From an uncultured Eubacteriales bacterium (GTDB lineage: Bacteria > Bacillota > Clostridia > Oscillospirales > QAKW01), in the NCBI GenBank assembly GCA_902492505.1, contig CABULU010000019.1, forward strand, positions 1 to 31,627: a DNA stretch of 31,627 nucleotides, given 5' to 3'. Under the pieces are notes generated by a model. That model saw only the letters and a list, made by a program, of their open reading frames with translations. It was not told the DNA's origin and did no database searches. Made by a program: the position numbers and the translations under genes. Every line of letters starts with the position of its first letter. The first letter of the stretch is position 1. Positions 5,879-13,970 of this stretch are shown piece by piece.

Positions 5879-7615
5879 TTACCTGACCTTTATCGCGCCG
5901 AAACGGCAAAGCGTCACGCACTGACCGCACTTTATGCAAACGTCGCGGTCAATTTCATGCGGCGATTTGAGAGTGCCCGAAATTGCGCCCGCAGGGCACT
6001 TTTTCGCGCATAGCGTGCAGCCGCGGCACTCATCCTTATCTATCGAATAGGTCAGAAGCTCACGACACTCGCCGACAGGACAGCGTTTTTCGTTTATATG
6101 AGCCTCATACTCATCGCGAAAATAGCGGATAGTGGACAATACGGGATTGGGCGCTGTTTGACCGAGACCGCACAGCGCGCCGTCCTTGACTCCGCCGCAC
6201 AGCTCTTCTAACAGCTCGATATCTCCGGGCTTGCCGTCGCCCTTTGTTATACGTGTAAGTATTTCCAAAAGACGCTTTGTACCGATACGGCAGTGAACGC
6301 ACTTACCGCAAGACTCCTTGGCGGTAAAGTCCAAAAAGAATTTCGCCATACCCACCATACATGTGGTATCGTCCATGACCACCATGCCGCCCGAGCCCAT
6401 AATAGCGCCCGTTGCCGCAAGCTCTTTATAGTCGATTACGGTATCAAATTTATCAAAAGGCACACATCCGCCTGACGGTCCGCCAAGCTGAACCGCCTTG
6501 CACTGTCTGTCTCCGCGAATGCCACCGCCGATATCATATATAACATCGCGGATTGTCATGCCCATGGGTACCTCGACAAGTCCGCCGCGCTTAATTTTAC
6601 CCGTCAGCGCAAACACCTTTGTACCCTTACTGTTTTCAGTACCCATTGCGGCAAATTTATCGCCGCCGTTTAAAATTATCCAGGGAACGTTTGCAAAAGT
6701 CTCAACATTATTGATGTTGGACGGCTGATCGTTATAGCCGCACTGTGCAGGAAACGGGGGTTTTAGACGCGGCATTCCGCGCTTGCCCTCAAGGCTCTCG
6801 ATAAGCGCTGTCTCCTCACCGCAGACAAACGCACCCGCGCCGGCCTTTATGCGCATATCGCAGCTAAAGCCGCTGCCGAGAATGTTTTCACCCAGGTAGC
6901 CATGCCTGCGCGCCTCATCAATCGCCGCTTCAAGGCGAACGATAGCGAGCGGATACTCCGCGCGCACATACACAATCATCTCCTGCGCGCCGATGGCATA
7001 CGCACCTATAAGCATACCCTCGATAAGGTTATGCGGATCACTTTCGATAACCGCGCGGTCCATAAACGCGCCGGGATCGCCCTCGTCAGCGTTGCAGATG
7101 AGATATTTAGGCGTACTTTCAGATGCACGCGCCGCGTTCCACTTAAACCAAGTCGGAAATCCGGCGCCGCCGCGCCCTGCAAGCCCGGACGCTTTTATTT
7201 CCTCAATGACAGCCTCGGGAGTCATACCGAGTGCGCGTTTTATCGCCTTATAGCCGTCCCGCTTTATGTAGTCGTTTATGTCCGTCGGGTCAACAATGCC
7301 GCAATTCCGAAGTGCAATACGCGTTTGCTTATCAAGAAAGCTTTTGTCCTGAGCTGTTATTTCAAGGCTGTCAAGCGGCGAAAGATCACCGCTTTCAACA
7401 GCATCAGCAATTATCTGCGCGTCGCTCTCCTTAACTCTGACAAGCCGCTTTTTGAGTGTATCTCCGTCGTAAATATCAACTATCGGCTCCAAAAAGCACA
7501 TACCGATACATCCAGTAATGCCAAGGTTGACGCAATTCAAATTTTTAAGAGATTCATATACCTTATGAGCGCCGGCTGCGATACCGCAGCTGCCCTCACC
7601 GACAACTATTCTCAT
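5879..7615 (-). CDS. stnB: NuoF-like NADH-binding flavoprotein subunit (Stn/HydB type)
   Basis: The 578-residue protein has an N-terminal thioredoxin-like 2Fe-2S segment (GSCGIAAGA with C10; C36 and C40). Next is a NuoF core: GRGGAGFPTWFKW (147-159) and NADEGDPGAFMDR (175-187) for FMN and NADH, GEETALIESLEGKRG, an SLBB region, and the 4Fe-4S ligands C436, C439, C442 and C482. At the end is a two-cluster ferredoxin (C530/533/536/540 and C560/563/566/570). The extra N- and C-terminal domains mark the soluble HydB/HndC/Stn class and not complex I NuoF. In this family the FMN site is where bifurcation is thought to occur. The gene overlaps the NuoE-like gene by four bases (ATGA), which supports fixed stoichiometry. 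Confidence 0.88.
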   Translation of the reverse strand: MRIVVGEGSCGIAAGAHKVYESLKNLNCVNLGITGCIGMCFLEPIVDIYDGDTLKKRLVRVKESDAQIIADAVESGDLSPLDSLEITAQDKSFLDKQTRIALRNCGIVDPTDINDYIKRDGYKAIKRALGMTPEAVIEEIKASGLAGRGGAGFPTWFKWNAARASESTPKYLICNADEGDPGAFMDRAVIESDPHNLIEGMLIGAYAIGAQEMIVYVRAEYPLAIVRLEAAIDEARRHGYLGENILGSGFSCDMRIKAGAGAFVCGEETALIESLEGKRGMPRLKPPFPAQCGYNDQPSNINNVETFANVPWIILNGGDKFAAMGTENSKGTKVFALTGKIKRGGLVEVPMGMTIRDVIYDIGGGIRGDRQCKAVQLGGPSGGCVPFDKFDTVIDYKELAATGAIMGSGGMVVMDDTTCMVGMAKFFLDFTAKESCGKCVHCRIGTKRLLEILTRITKGDGKPGDIELLEELCGGVKDGALCGLGQTAPNPVLSTIRYFRDEYEAHINEKRCPVGECRELLTYSIDKDECRGCTLCAKKCPAGAISGTLKSPHEIDRDVCIKCGQCVTLCRFGAIKVR

Positions 7616-8112
7616 TCTTTCTCCTCCTTTGCATAAAGACCGTCGATTATTTCAACCGCCTTTTGAGGGGTGAGCGACCCATAGGTCTCACCGTTTATCA
7701 TCATGACAGGCGACAAACTGCAGCAGCCCAGGCACGCCACATTTTTAAGTGAAAACATACCGTCCGCCGTAGTGTCTCCGTCCGTAATACCAAGACGCTT
7801 ACAAATGGCGCTTTCAATTCTCTCCGCGCCGTTTACATGACATGCCGTGCCCTGGCAGAGCATTATAAGATACTTGCCGACAGGCTTTAATCGGAACTGC
7901 GTATAAAAGGTCGCAACGCCCATAACCTCCGCAGGGGTTGTACCCATAACGGATGCTACATGATAAATGACATCCGTGGGAAGATATCCGTAAATCTCCT
8001 GAGCTTTCTGCAGTACGGTTATAAGACTGCCGGGTACGTCTTTATATTTATCCAGCACGTTTTTCAAAAGCGAAAGATCGCTTTTTGCGTGTGCGCATTT
8101 ACAGTTTTTCAT
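7612..8112 (-). CDS. stnA: NuoE-like 2Fe-2S thioredoxin-fold subunit (Stn/HydC type)
   Basis: This 166-residue protein is close to the usual length of NuoE/HydC subunits. Its 2Fe-2S ligands are visible as C86-x4-C91 (CQGTAC) and C127-x3-C131 (CLGCC), and PAEVMGVATFYTQFRL is the family's central motif. The N-terminal half (SLITVLQKAQEIYGYLP) is the helical docking domain that binds the NuoF-like partner. A small Cys-rich start (MKNCKC) is unusual for the family. ATG 8110-8112 has AAAGGGG upstream. It is the first gene of the operon and has a good promoter at 8143-8172. Confidence 0.88.
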   Translation of the reverse strand: MKNCKCAHAKSDLSLLKNVLDKYKDVPGSLITVLQKAQEIYGYLPTDVIYHVASVMGTTPAEVMGVATFYTQFRLKPVGKYLIMLCQGTACHVNGAERIESAICKRLGITDGDTTADGMFSLKNVACLGCCSLSPVMMINGETYGSLTPQKAVEIIDGLYAKEEKE

Positions 8113-8142
8113 TTAAATTCCCCTTTGTATGTTATTCATTTT

Positions 8143-8172
8143 ATTTTATCATACATAAAAAAGCATTGTCAA
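8143..8172 (-). promoter_or_regulatory. Promoter of the Stn-like operon
   Basis: On the minus strand TTGACA (8167-8172) and TAAAAT (8143-8148) are separated by 18 bases, about 30 bases before the NuoE-like start. A perfect -35 box suggests substantial constitutive expression. Confidence 0.65.
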
Positions 8173-8305
8173 TAAAAACACAACAATAAGGAATCAATTT
8201 CCTGAATGACTTAAATAAATAAAAATATCGGCGTAAATATTGTACATAAAGCAAACAGTATATTTGTTGTATTTTAACAAAAAATTTTAAATTTCCTATT
8301 CTGTA

Positions 8306-8333
8306 TTTACATTTGAAGCTTTTAAGATATAAT
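8306..8333 (+). promoter_or_regulatory. Promoter of the metalloprotease-lipoprotein pair
   Basis: TTTACA (8306-8311), a 16-base spacer and a perfect TATAAT (8328-8333) lie 67 bases before the protease ATG. The rest of the 8173-8400 spacer is AT-rich and shows no gene. Confidence 0.6.
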
Positions 8334-8400
8334 GATAGTAGAAAGCTTCCAAATAATGTAATTAATTCACAGGAACTATATATTTGAGGAGGTAAAAAGT

Positions 8401-9018
8401 ATGGTATTAAAAAAGAAACAAATCAAAAAAGTTTTAACAGCAGCATCTATTCTTTTAATATTTGTAGCAGTGACAAATACCGCCGGAGCTTATAGTTTAC
8501 ACCCGGGTAAACTAAGCAAAGGAATAAAAAATCAAACTTATTACGTTGGACTGACAAATTCACGCTATTCAAACGCATGTGTTGCAGGAGTGAATAACTG
8601 GAATTATGCCGTACAAAACACTCCGCTTACAAGTTCACTCGGATTTTCATTTACAAAATCATCAAAAATCACGGGAAGTACTATACGCTTTTGGGGTGAA
8701 AAACTTGCAGTAAGTAACGCCGTTGCCGTAACTAAATATTATAATATAGACAGCAGTTGGAATGCCGTACCTGTGACTAATCACGGGAACAGAGATTACG
8801 CAGATGTTATCTTTAACCTGAATGTTACGGACAGCAATGCAAGCGTGTATAACACAACCTATTTAACATCTACAGCCGGTCACGAGATAGGACATGCGCT
8901 TGGTTTATACCATAACGAAAATGATAACGGAACACTCATGTATCCGTATCACAACACACGCACAGCACATAGTCCGACTTATGATGAGGTGCAGGGCATT
9001 TGGCAACAATATAAGTAA
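8401..9018 (+). CDS. Secreted matrixin-like zinc metalloprotease
   Basis: The 205-residue protein starts at ATG 8401 after GGAGGT. Residues 1-30 are a signal peptide (KKK, hydrophobic core LLIFVAV, cleavage after TAGA). The zinc site HEIGHALGLYH (161-171) fits HExxHxxGxxH of the metzincins, and TLMYP with M180 is the Met-turn. The domain is short and has no propeptide cysteine switch, as in many bacterial matrixins. The mature enzyme should be exported and could cut extracellular or envelope proteins; the substrate is unknown. It is followed 12 bases later by a lipoprotein gene, probably in the same transcript, which could tether, inhibit or assist it (inference). Confidence 0.85.
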   Translation: MVLKKKQIKKVLTAASILLIFVAVTNTAGAYSLHPGKLSKGIKNQTYYVGLTNSRYSNACVAGVNNWNYAVQNTPLTSSLGFSFTKSSKITGSTIRFWGEKLAVSNAVAVTKYYNIDSSWNAVPVTNHGNRDYADVIFNLNVTDSNASVYNTTYLTSTAGHEIGHALGLYHNENDNGTLMYPYHNTRTAHSPTYDEVQGIWQQYK

Positions 9019-9030
9019 AGGAGAAAAACT

Positions 9031-9687
9031 ATGAAAAAACAAATTCAACCGTTATTGGCGTCTATATGTATAATTTCAATACTGTTTGCCGGCTCATGTT
9101 CTAAGGCTCCTGCGAAAACAGACAATAACATTTATTATCCTAACCCAAGCGTTAAAAATCTGACAATGGACGCAGAGTTCAGCCACATGCATGAAAGTCT
9201 CCAAGATTTATATAACGACTCAAGCTTAATTATTATCGGCGAAGTCATAGATGAAGGTGAAATTGATCCTCAGTATTTTTACTCGGCAGTTTCTGCAGAT
9301 GTAAGCATAAGCAAAATTATAAAAGGTGATAAAAACACTGGAGATATTATTACTATTGCAGAGGCCGGAGAGCGTGATATTGAGCCCGGAAAAGACTGGT
9401 CTGTTGCAGGCGTACCGCTGTTGAAAAAAGACATGAAGGTTTTGCTCTTTCTGAAAGAATCGTATCCAATAGGTGAGAATAAAACAGCCTATCTTATAAA
9501 TACAGCGTATCTCGGAAAATATTTTTACGATAATATCGGCAACATTCACTCAAGCGCCGAATTTACGGATGAAGCATTTACGGTTTCCGATTTTAAAAAT
9601 GCTATGACAGAAAAACAAGCACTTGATAAATTAAACGCTGCTTACTTAACCGCAAAGGATGACACATCAAGTACCGATACAGAGTAA
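9031..9687 (+). CDS. Lipoprotein of unknown function paired with the metalloprotease
   Basis: The 218-residue product has a lipoprotein-type signal: MKKQ, hydrophobic stretch ASICIISILFAG, then SC with C23 as the probable lipidated cysteine; the lipobox (FAGSC) is slightly atypical. The mature part has beta-rich motifs (LIIIGEVIDEGE, VSISKIIKGDKNTGDIITI, KVLLFLKES) resembling a family of secreted Firmicute proteins with a conserved IIKGD..GD..T core and KxxKVLLFL strand. No catalytic motif is evident. A ribosome site (AAAGGAG) lies in the 12-base spacer, so it is probably expressed with the protease. A strong terminator follows. Confidence 0.7.
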   Translation: MKKQIQPLLASICIISILFAGSCSKAPAKTDNNIYYPNPSVKNLTMDAEFSHMHESLQDLYNDSSLIIIGEVIDEGEIDPQYFYSAVSADVSISKIIKGDKNTGDIITIAEAGERDIEPGKDWSVAGVPLLKKDMKVLLFLKESYPIGENKTAYLINTAYLGKYFYDNIGNIHSSAEFTDEAFTVSDFKNAMTEKQALDKLNAAYLTAKDDTSSTDTE

Positions 9688-9737
9688 ATGAGTTAAACAG
9701 ATTACTCCGAAAACACGTCATAACAAACGAACGCATA

Positions 9738-9777
9738 AACAGCGCCGAAATTCATCGGCGCTGTTTTGTTATTTTAT
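9738..9777 (+). terminator. Intrinsic terminator after the lipoprotein gene
   Basis: ACAGCGCCGA (9739-9748) pairs with TCGGCGCTGT (9755-9764) around six bases, followed by TTTGTTATTTTATT. It separates the protease pair from gdhA. Confidence 0.85.
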
Positions 9778-9849
9778 TAATAAAAATTTAATCAAGAATA
9801 TCGCATAAAAACATTGATTTTTTTTACATTTAATGTTAAACTGTAAATA

Positions 9850-9883
9850 AATATGCAAGTTTGTATTATAAAACTTGCATATT
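9850..9883 (+). promoter_or_regulatory. Perfect 13-bp palindrome in the gdhA leader
   Basis: AATATGCAAGTTT (9850-9862) and AAACTTGCATATT (9871-9883) are exact reverse complements around an eight-base loop. The palindrome ends 36 bases before the gdhA ATG. TATTAT (9865-9870) inside the loop could be a -10 box. A second, weaker dyad, TTTACA...TGTAAA (9823-9847), lies just upstream. It may be a repressor site or a 5'-leader hairpin. No T-tract follows, so it is not a terminator. Confidence 0.6.
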
Positions 9884-9919
9884 TGCAATGCGGCATTCTA
9901 TTTTTTTGGAGGAATATAT

Positions 9920-11266
9920 ATGAGTTTTAAAAGCGAATACCTGAAAGAGGTAATGGAGCGCGTCATCGCCCGCAATGCAGGCGAGACAGAATTCCATCAG
10001 GCAGTACGCGAAGTTTTAGAGTCCATCGAGCCTGTTATTGAGGCACATCCCGAATATGTAAAAATGGGCATAGTGGACAGCATCGTCGAGCCTGAGAGAA
10101 TCATCAAGTTCAGAGTTCCATGGGTAGACGACAGCGGCAAGGTTCAAATAAACCGCGGTTTCCGTATTCAGTTCAACAGCGCTATCGGTCCTTACAAGGG
10201 CGGACTGCGTTTTCATCCGTCAGTTTATGAGGGTATCATCAAATTTTTAGGATTTGAACAGATATTTAAAAATTCGCTTACAGGACTTCCCATCGGTGGC
10301 GGCAAAGGCGGCAGCGATTTTGACCCCAAAGGTAAAAGCGACATGGAGGTTATGCGCTTCTGCCAAAGCTTTATGACAGAGCTTTCAAAGCACATCGGCG
10401 CGGATACAGACGTGCCCGCAGGTGATATCGGAGTCGGCGCCAGAGAAATAGGCTATCTTTTCGGTCAGTATAAAAGACTGCAAAACGAATTTACCGGTGT
10501 GCTCACCGGCAAGGGACTTACATATGGCGGCTCGCTTGCAAGAAAAGAAGCGACGGGCTTCGGTCTCTGTTACTTTGTTGATGAAATGTTAAAGGATAAC
10601 GGTAAAACCTTTAAGGGACAAAATGTTGTTATCTCCGGTTCCGGCAACGTTGCAATTTATGCTGCACAGAAAGCTACCGAGCTTGGCGGTAAAGTCATTG
10701 CGATGTCTGACTCAAACGGATATATATACGATAAAAACGGCATTGACCTTGACGCCGTAAAGAAAATCAAAGAGGTTGAGCGCAAGAGAATAAAGGAATA
10801 TTTAAACTACCACAAGGACGCGGTTTATACCGAGGGCTGTTTTGGTATTTGGAGCATTAAATGCGATATTGCTCTTCCCTGCGCTACACAAAACGAAATT
10901 GACGAGCAGGCTGCAAAAACATTGGTTGCAAACGGCTGCTATGCTGTCGGCGAAGGCGCCAACATGCCCTCAACGCTTGAGGCAACCAAAGTATTTTTAG
11001 AAAACGGTGTTCTGTTTGCGCCCGCAAAAGCTGCCAATGCAGGCGGAGTTGCGACCTCCGCGCTTGAGATGAGCCAGAACTCCATGAGATACAGCTGGAG
11101 TTTTGAAGAGGTTGACGCTAAGCTGCACGATATTATGAAGAATATCTACAAAAACGCTTCTTCCGCCGCAGCTGAGTACGGCATGAAAGGTAATCTTGTA
11201 GCCGGCGCCAATATTGCCGGATTTACCAAGGTTGCAGAAGCTATGCTTGCACACGGTATTGTATAA
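9920..11266 (+). CDS. gdhA: NADP-type glutamate dehydrogenase
   Basis: I use ATG 9920 (MSFKSEYL) because GGAGG lies eight bases upstream; an in-frame ATG 15 codons earlier falls in the leader palindrome. The 448-residue protein has the length of hexameric class-I enzymes. Visible are GPYKGGLRFHPSV (K93), GGGKGGSDFDPKGKSD (K129) and PAGDIGVG (D169), which bind glutamate and 2-oxoglutarate, then GSGNVA (240-245) and SDSNG (263-267). A Ser-Asp-Ser in that last position, instead of a lone acidic residue, favours NADP(H). It makes glutamate from ammonium and 2-oxoglutarate in the cytosol. It stands alone between two terminators; the leader palindrome suggests regulation. Confidence 0.95.
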   Translation: MSFKSEYLKEVMERVIARNAGETEFHQAVREVLESIEPVIEAHPEYVKMGIVDSIVEPERIIKFRVPWVDDSGKVQINRGFRIQFNSAIGPYKGGLRFHPSVYEGIIKFLGFEQIFKNSLTGLPIGGGKGGSDFDPKGKSDMEVMRFCQSFMTELSKHIGADTDVPAGDIGVGAREIGYLFGQYKRLQNEFTGVLTGKGLTYGGSLARKEATGFGLCYFVDEMLKDNGKTFKGQNVVISGSGNVAIYAAQKATELGGKVIAMSDSNGYIYDKNGIDLDAVKKIKEVERKRIKEYLNYHKDAVYTEGCFGIWSIKCDIALPCATQNEIDEQAAKTLVANGCYAVGEGANMPSTLEATKVFLENGVLFAPAKAANAGGVATSALEMSQNSMRYSWSFEEVDAKLHDIMKNIYKNASSAAAEYGMKGNLVAGANIAGFTKVAEAMLAHGIV

Positions 11267-11278
11267 TTTAAAAATCAT

Positions 11279-11310
11279 AAACGCCGCGCTTAAACCGCGG
11301 CGTTTTTTTA
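11279..11310 (+). terminator. Intrinsic terminator of gdhA
   Basis: ACGCCGCG (11281-11288) pairs with CGCGGCGT (11296-11303), followed by seven T. It lies 14 bases after the gdhA stop and abuts the promoter of the next operon. Confidence 0.85.
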
Positions 11311-11339
11311 TTGCCCAGTCCCGATTTATATGTTATAAT
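11311..11339 (+). promoter_or_regulatory. Promoter of the two-component/ABC operon
   Basis: TTGCCC (11311-11316), 17 bases and a perfect TATAAT (11334-11339) lie 54 bases before the response-regulator GTG, directly after the gdhA terminator. Confidence 0.65.
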
Positions 11340-11392
11340 TATTAAGAATTGAGCTCACGGCGCATAAACCGATTTACAGGGAGGAAAAAATA

Positions 11393-12064
11393 GTGTATAA
11401 GCTGTTTATCATCGAAGATGACCGCGGAATTGCCAAGGCTATTGAGCAACAGGCACAAACATGGGAGCTTGAAACAAGGTGTGTTTCAAATTTCCGTGAT
11501 GTAATGAAAGACTTTGCGGAGTTTGACCCGCATATCGTGCTCATGGATATCACCTTACCATTCTTTAACGGTTATTATTGGTGCAGCCAGATACGTCTTC
11601 ACTCCTCCGTGCCCATCATCTTCATCTCCTCCGCCTCGGACAACATGAACATTGTAATGGCCATGAATATGGGCGCAGACGACTTTATCGCAAAGCCGTT
11701 TGACGGCAGTGTTTTAATGGCTAAGGTACAGGCATTGCTGCGAAGGACATACGATTATGCAGCCTCAGTCCATGTGCTGGAACACCGCGGAGCAATACTT
11801 AACACCGGCGACAACACATTAACCTTTGAAAATCAGAAAATATCACTCACCAAAAATGAATACCGCATACTTTTGGCGTTGATGGAAAGTAAATGCCAGG
11901 TCGTCAGCCGCGAGAAGCTGATGGAGCGGCTTTGGGAAACGGACAGCTTTGTAGACGAAAACACACTGACTGTCAATATCAACCGACTGCGTAAAAAGTT
12001 AGAGACGGCGGGACTTTGCGGTTTTATCACCACCAAATTCGGAGTGGGATATATCATAGAGTAG
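11393..12064 (+). CDS. OmpR/PhoB-family response regulator (BceR-like)
   Basis: The gene uses GTG 11393 with GGGAGG upstream. The 223-residue protein has a receiver domain (acidic pocket IIEDD, residues 7-10; phosphoacceptor D52 in LMDITLPFFNG; conserved K in IAKPFD) and a C-terminal winged helix (LTKNEYRILLALM...VSREKLMERLWE...ENTLTVNINRLRKKL). The sensor kinase and Bce-type transporter genes follow, so it most likely activates the transporter genes when peptide antibiotics attack the cell wall. The dyad at 13065-13084 is a possible binding site. Confidence 0.88.
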   Translation: MYKLFIIEDDRGIAKAIEQQAQTWELETRCVSNFRDVMKDFAEFDPHIVLMDITLPFFNGYYWCSQIRLHSSVPIIFISSASDNMNIVMAMNMGADDFIAKPFDGSVLMAKVQALLRRTYDYAASVHVLEHRGAILNTGDNTLTFENQKISLTKNEYRILLALMESKCQVVSREKLMERLWETDSFVDENTLTVNINRLRKKLETAGLCGFITTKFGVGYIIE

Positions 12065-12073
12065 GTGTAAAAT

Positions 12074-13063
12074 ATGAAATTATTTTTCAGATATCTGAAA
12101 AACAGACGCAAGCTAATCCTTGTTTTCTGCTTCTTTACAATGATTTTTCTGACAGCATTTGTAATGTATCGTCTGCCGCCCGGCGCGGTACTGTACCCTG
12201 CGCTGCTGTGTTTATTTTTCGGTACACTTATTGTCATACTTGACTATAAAACCGTTGCAAAAAAACATGCGCTGCTTACCGACATGAAAAAACTTACTAT
12301 CGACCTTATAAGCTTTCTTCCTGACTGTCAAAGCATAGAGGAAGAGGACTTTAAGGACATAATAGCCAATCTCCAGCTCGAACACGCGCAGCTTTTAACA
12401 CGCATGAATACGCGCTACAACGACATGGTGGATTACTACACAGTGTGGGCACATCAGATAAAAACCCCGATTGCATCAATGCATCTTACTCTTCAAAACG
12501 ACGATTCGGAGTTGTCTCGCAAGCTGTCTGGCGAGCTTTTCAGAATAGAGCAGTACGTCGAAATGGTGCTTGCATTTTTAAGACTCGGTTCAGACAGCAC
12601 AGATTATGTATTTAAAGAACATGACCTTGATTCAATAATAAAATCCTGCGTTAAAAAATTCTCAAGTGAATTTATCGGCAGAAGAATACGACTTGAGTAC
12701 ACGCCTACCAACATTAAAATTGTTACGGATGAAAAATGGCTGTCCTTTGTCATTGAGCAGCTGCTTTCCAACGCACTGAAATACACCGAGAACGGAGCCG
12801 TCAAAATATATATTAAACCGAAAAATATTCTTTGCATAGAGGACACCGGCATCGGAATAGCAAAAGAGGACCTGCCGCGTATTTTCGAAAACGGCTTTAC
12901 GGGATATAACGGCAGAAGCGACAAAAAGGCAACCGGCATCGGGCTGTATCTTTGCAAACGTATCTGCAATAATCTGAAAATCAACATCAGCGCCGATTCC
13001 ACACCGGACTGCGGGACGGTAATATCTCTGACTCTCGATCAAAAAAAGCTTATAACGGAATAA
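12074..13063 (+). CDS. Intramembrane-sensing histidine kinase (BceS-like)
   Basis: The 329-residue protein has two membrane helices (about 13-32 and 37-57) joined by only a few residues (YRLPPGAV), the hallmark of intramembrane-sensing kinases, which have no own sensor domain and take their signal from the partner transporter. The phosphoacceptor is H127 in WAHQIKTPIASM. ATP-binding boxes are EQLLSNALKYTENG (N), EDTGIGI (G1), the F-box region and GIGLYLCKR (G2). It begins nine bases after the regulator stop with AGTAGGTG as ribosome site. It should phosphorylate the adjacent response regulator at the membrane. Confidence 0.9.
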   Translation: MKLFFRYLKNRRKLILVFCFFTMIFLTAFVMYRLPPGAVLYPALLCLFFGTLIVILDYKTVAKKHALLTDMKKLTIDLISFLPDCQSIEEEDFKDIIANLQLEHAQLLTRMNTRYNDMVDYYTVWAHQIKTPIASMHLTLQNDDSELSRKLSGELFRIEQYVEMVLAFLRLGSDSTDYVFKEHDLDSIIKSCVKKFSSEFIGRRIRLEYTPTNIKIVTDEKWLSFVIEQLLSNALKYTENGAVKIYIKPKNILCIEDTGIGIAKEDLPRIFENGFTGYNGRSDKKATGIGLYLCKRICNNLKINISADSTPDCGTVISLTLDQKKLITE

Positions 13064-13064
13064 C

Positions 13065-13084
13065 TTCTTACAAAATCGTAAGAA
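13065..13084 (+). promoter_or_regulatory. Dyad, candidate binding site of the BceR-like regulator
   Basis: TTCTTAC (13065-13071) and GTAAGAA (13078-13084) are perfect inverted repeats with a six-base spacer. The dyad follows the kinase stop directly and lies upstream of the ABC genes, the usual place for operators of Bce-type regulators, which bind short inverted repeats ahead of the transporter operon. Confidence 0.5.
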
Positions 13085-13086
13085 AC

Positions 13087-13136
13087 GGGGCGGCAAATGT
13101 AAGTCTAATCTATGGCTTATATTCGCCGCCTTTGTT
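13087..13136 (+). other. Long hairpin between kinase and ABC genes, possible attenuator
   Basis: GGCGGC (13089-13094) pairs with GCCGCC (13125-13130), and inside it AATGTAAG pairs with CTTATATT with one G-U. TTTGTT follows, a weak T-tract. It could terminate or attenuate read-through from the kinase gene, so that the transporter is made mainly from its own promoter. TATATT (13118-13123) in the descending arm could instead be a -10 box. Confidence 0.4.
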
Positions 13137-13205
13137 AAACTATATCCGTAAAGTTCAAAGCGGCGGATAAAAACAACCGACGCAGTAAAACAAGGAGGAA
13201 TATAA

Positions 13206-13970
13206 GTGAGTATTTTAGAGGTAAGCGGACTAAAAAAAATATACACAACCCGCTTCGGTACAAATAAGGTGGAAGCGCTGAAAAATGTTACATTCAGCGT
13301 TGAAGAAGGCGAGTACGTCTCAATTATGGGAGAGTCGGGTTCGGGAAAAACCACCCTGCTTAACATTTTGGCTGCACTCGATAAACCTACGGCAGGCAGT
13401 GTAAAGCTGTGTCAAATGGAATTGACGCTAATTAAGGAATCGGCAGTAGCGGCGTTTCGCAGAGATAATCTCGGCTTTGTATTTCAGGATTTCAACCTGC
13501 TGGATACCTTTACACTGGAAGACAACATCTATCTCCCGCTCGTGCTTGCGGGAAAATCCTATGATGAAATGCACAAAAGACTGATGCCCATAGCAAAGCA
13601 GCTGGGAATAGAAGACCTTTTAAAAAAGTATCCTTATGAAGTATCGGGAGGACAAAAACAGCGCGCCGCCGTTGCTCGTGCACTTATCACAAACCCCGGA
13701 GTCATACTCGCCGACGAGCCGACAGGAGCTCTTGATTCACGTTCGACAGATGAGCTTTTACAGCTTTTCGGCGATATTAATAAAAACGGTCAGACTATAC
13801 TGATGGTAACGCATTCGGTAAAAGCTGCAAGCCACGCAAACAGGATACTTTTTATAAGAGACGGAGAGGTGTTCCATCAAATTTACCGCGGAGGAAGCAC
13901 AAACGAACAACTCTATCAGAAAATTACTGACACATTGACACTTCTTGCAACAGGCGGTGACAGACGATGA
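13206..13970 (+). CDS. ABC transporter ATP-binding protein (BceA-like)
   Basis: GTG 13206 has GGAGG seven bases upstream. The 254-residue ATPase shows Walker A GESGSGKTT (42-50), Q-loop Q94 (FVFQDFNLLD), signature SGGQ (147-150), Walker B VILADE (166-171) and the switch histidine in VTHS. It belongs to the MacB/LolD/BceA group, where ATP hydrolysis pulls peptides out of, or off, the membrane instead of transporting them through a channel. Its last four bases overlap the permease start, so the pair is made together. Confidence 0.92.
   Translation: MSILEVSGLKKIYTTRFGTNKVEALKNVTFSVEEGEYVSIMGESGSGKTTLLNILAALDKPTAGSVKLCQMELTLIKESAVAAFRRDNLGFVFQDFNLLDTFTLEDNIYLPLVLAGKSYDEMHKRLMPIAKQLGIEDLLKKYPYEVSGGQKQRAAVARALITNPGVILADEPTGALDSRSTDELLQLFGDINKNGQTILMVTHSVKAASHANRILFIRDGEVFHQIYRGGSTNEQLYQKITDTLTLLATGGDRR

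Noticed and set aside
5217..5924. Long plus-strand frame of 235 codons opposite the transhydrogenase gene
   Set aside because: It is antisense to a clearly recognisable protein, has odd composition rich in Arg, Ala and Cys, and shows no domain; GC-rich codon shadow.
6902..7636. Plus-strand frame of 244 codons opposite the NuoF-like gene
   Set aside because: Antisense shadow of a well-conserved gene, no ribosome site, no recognisable motif.
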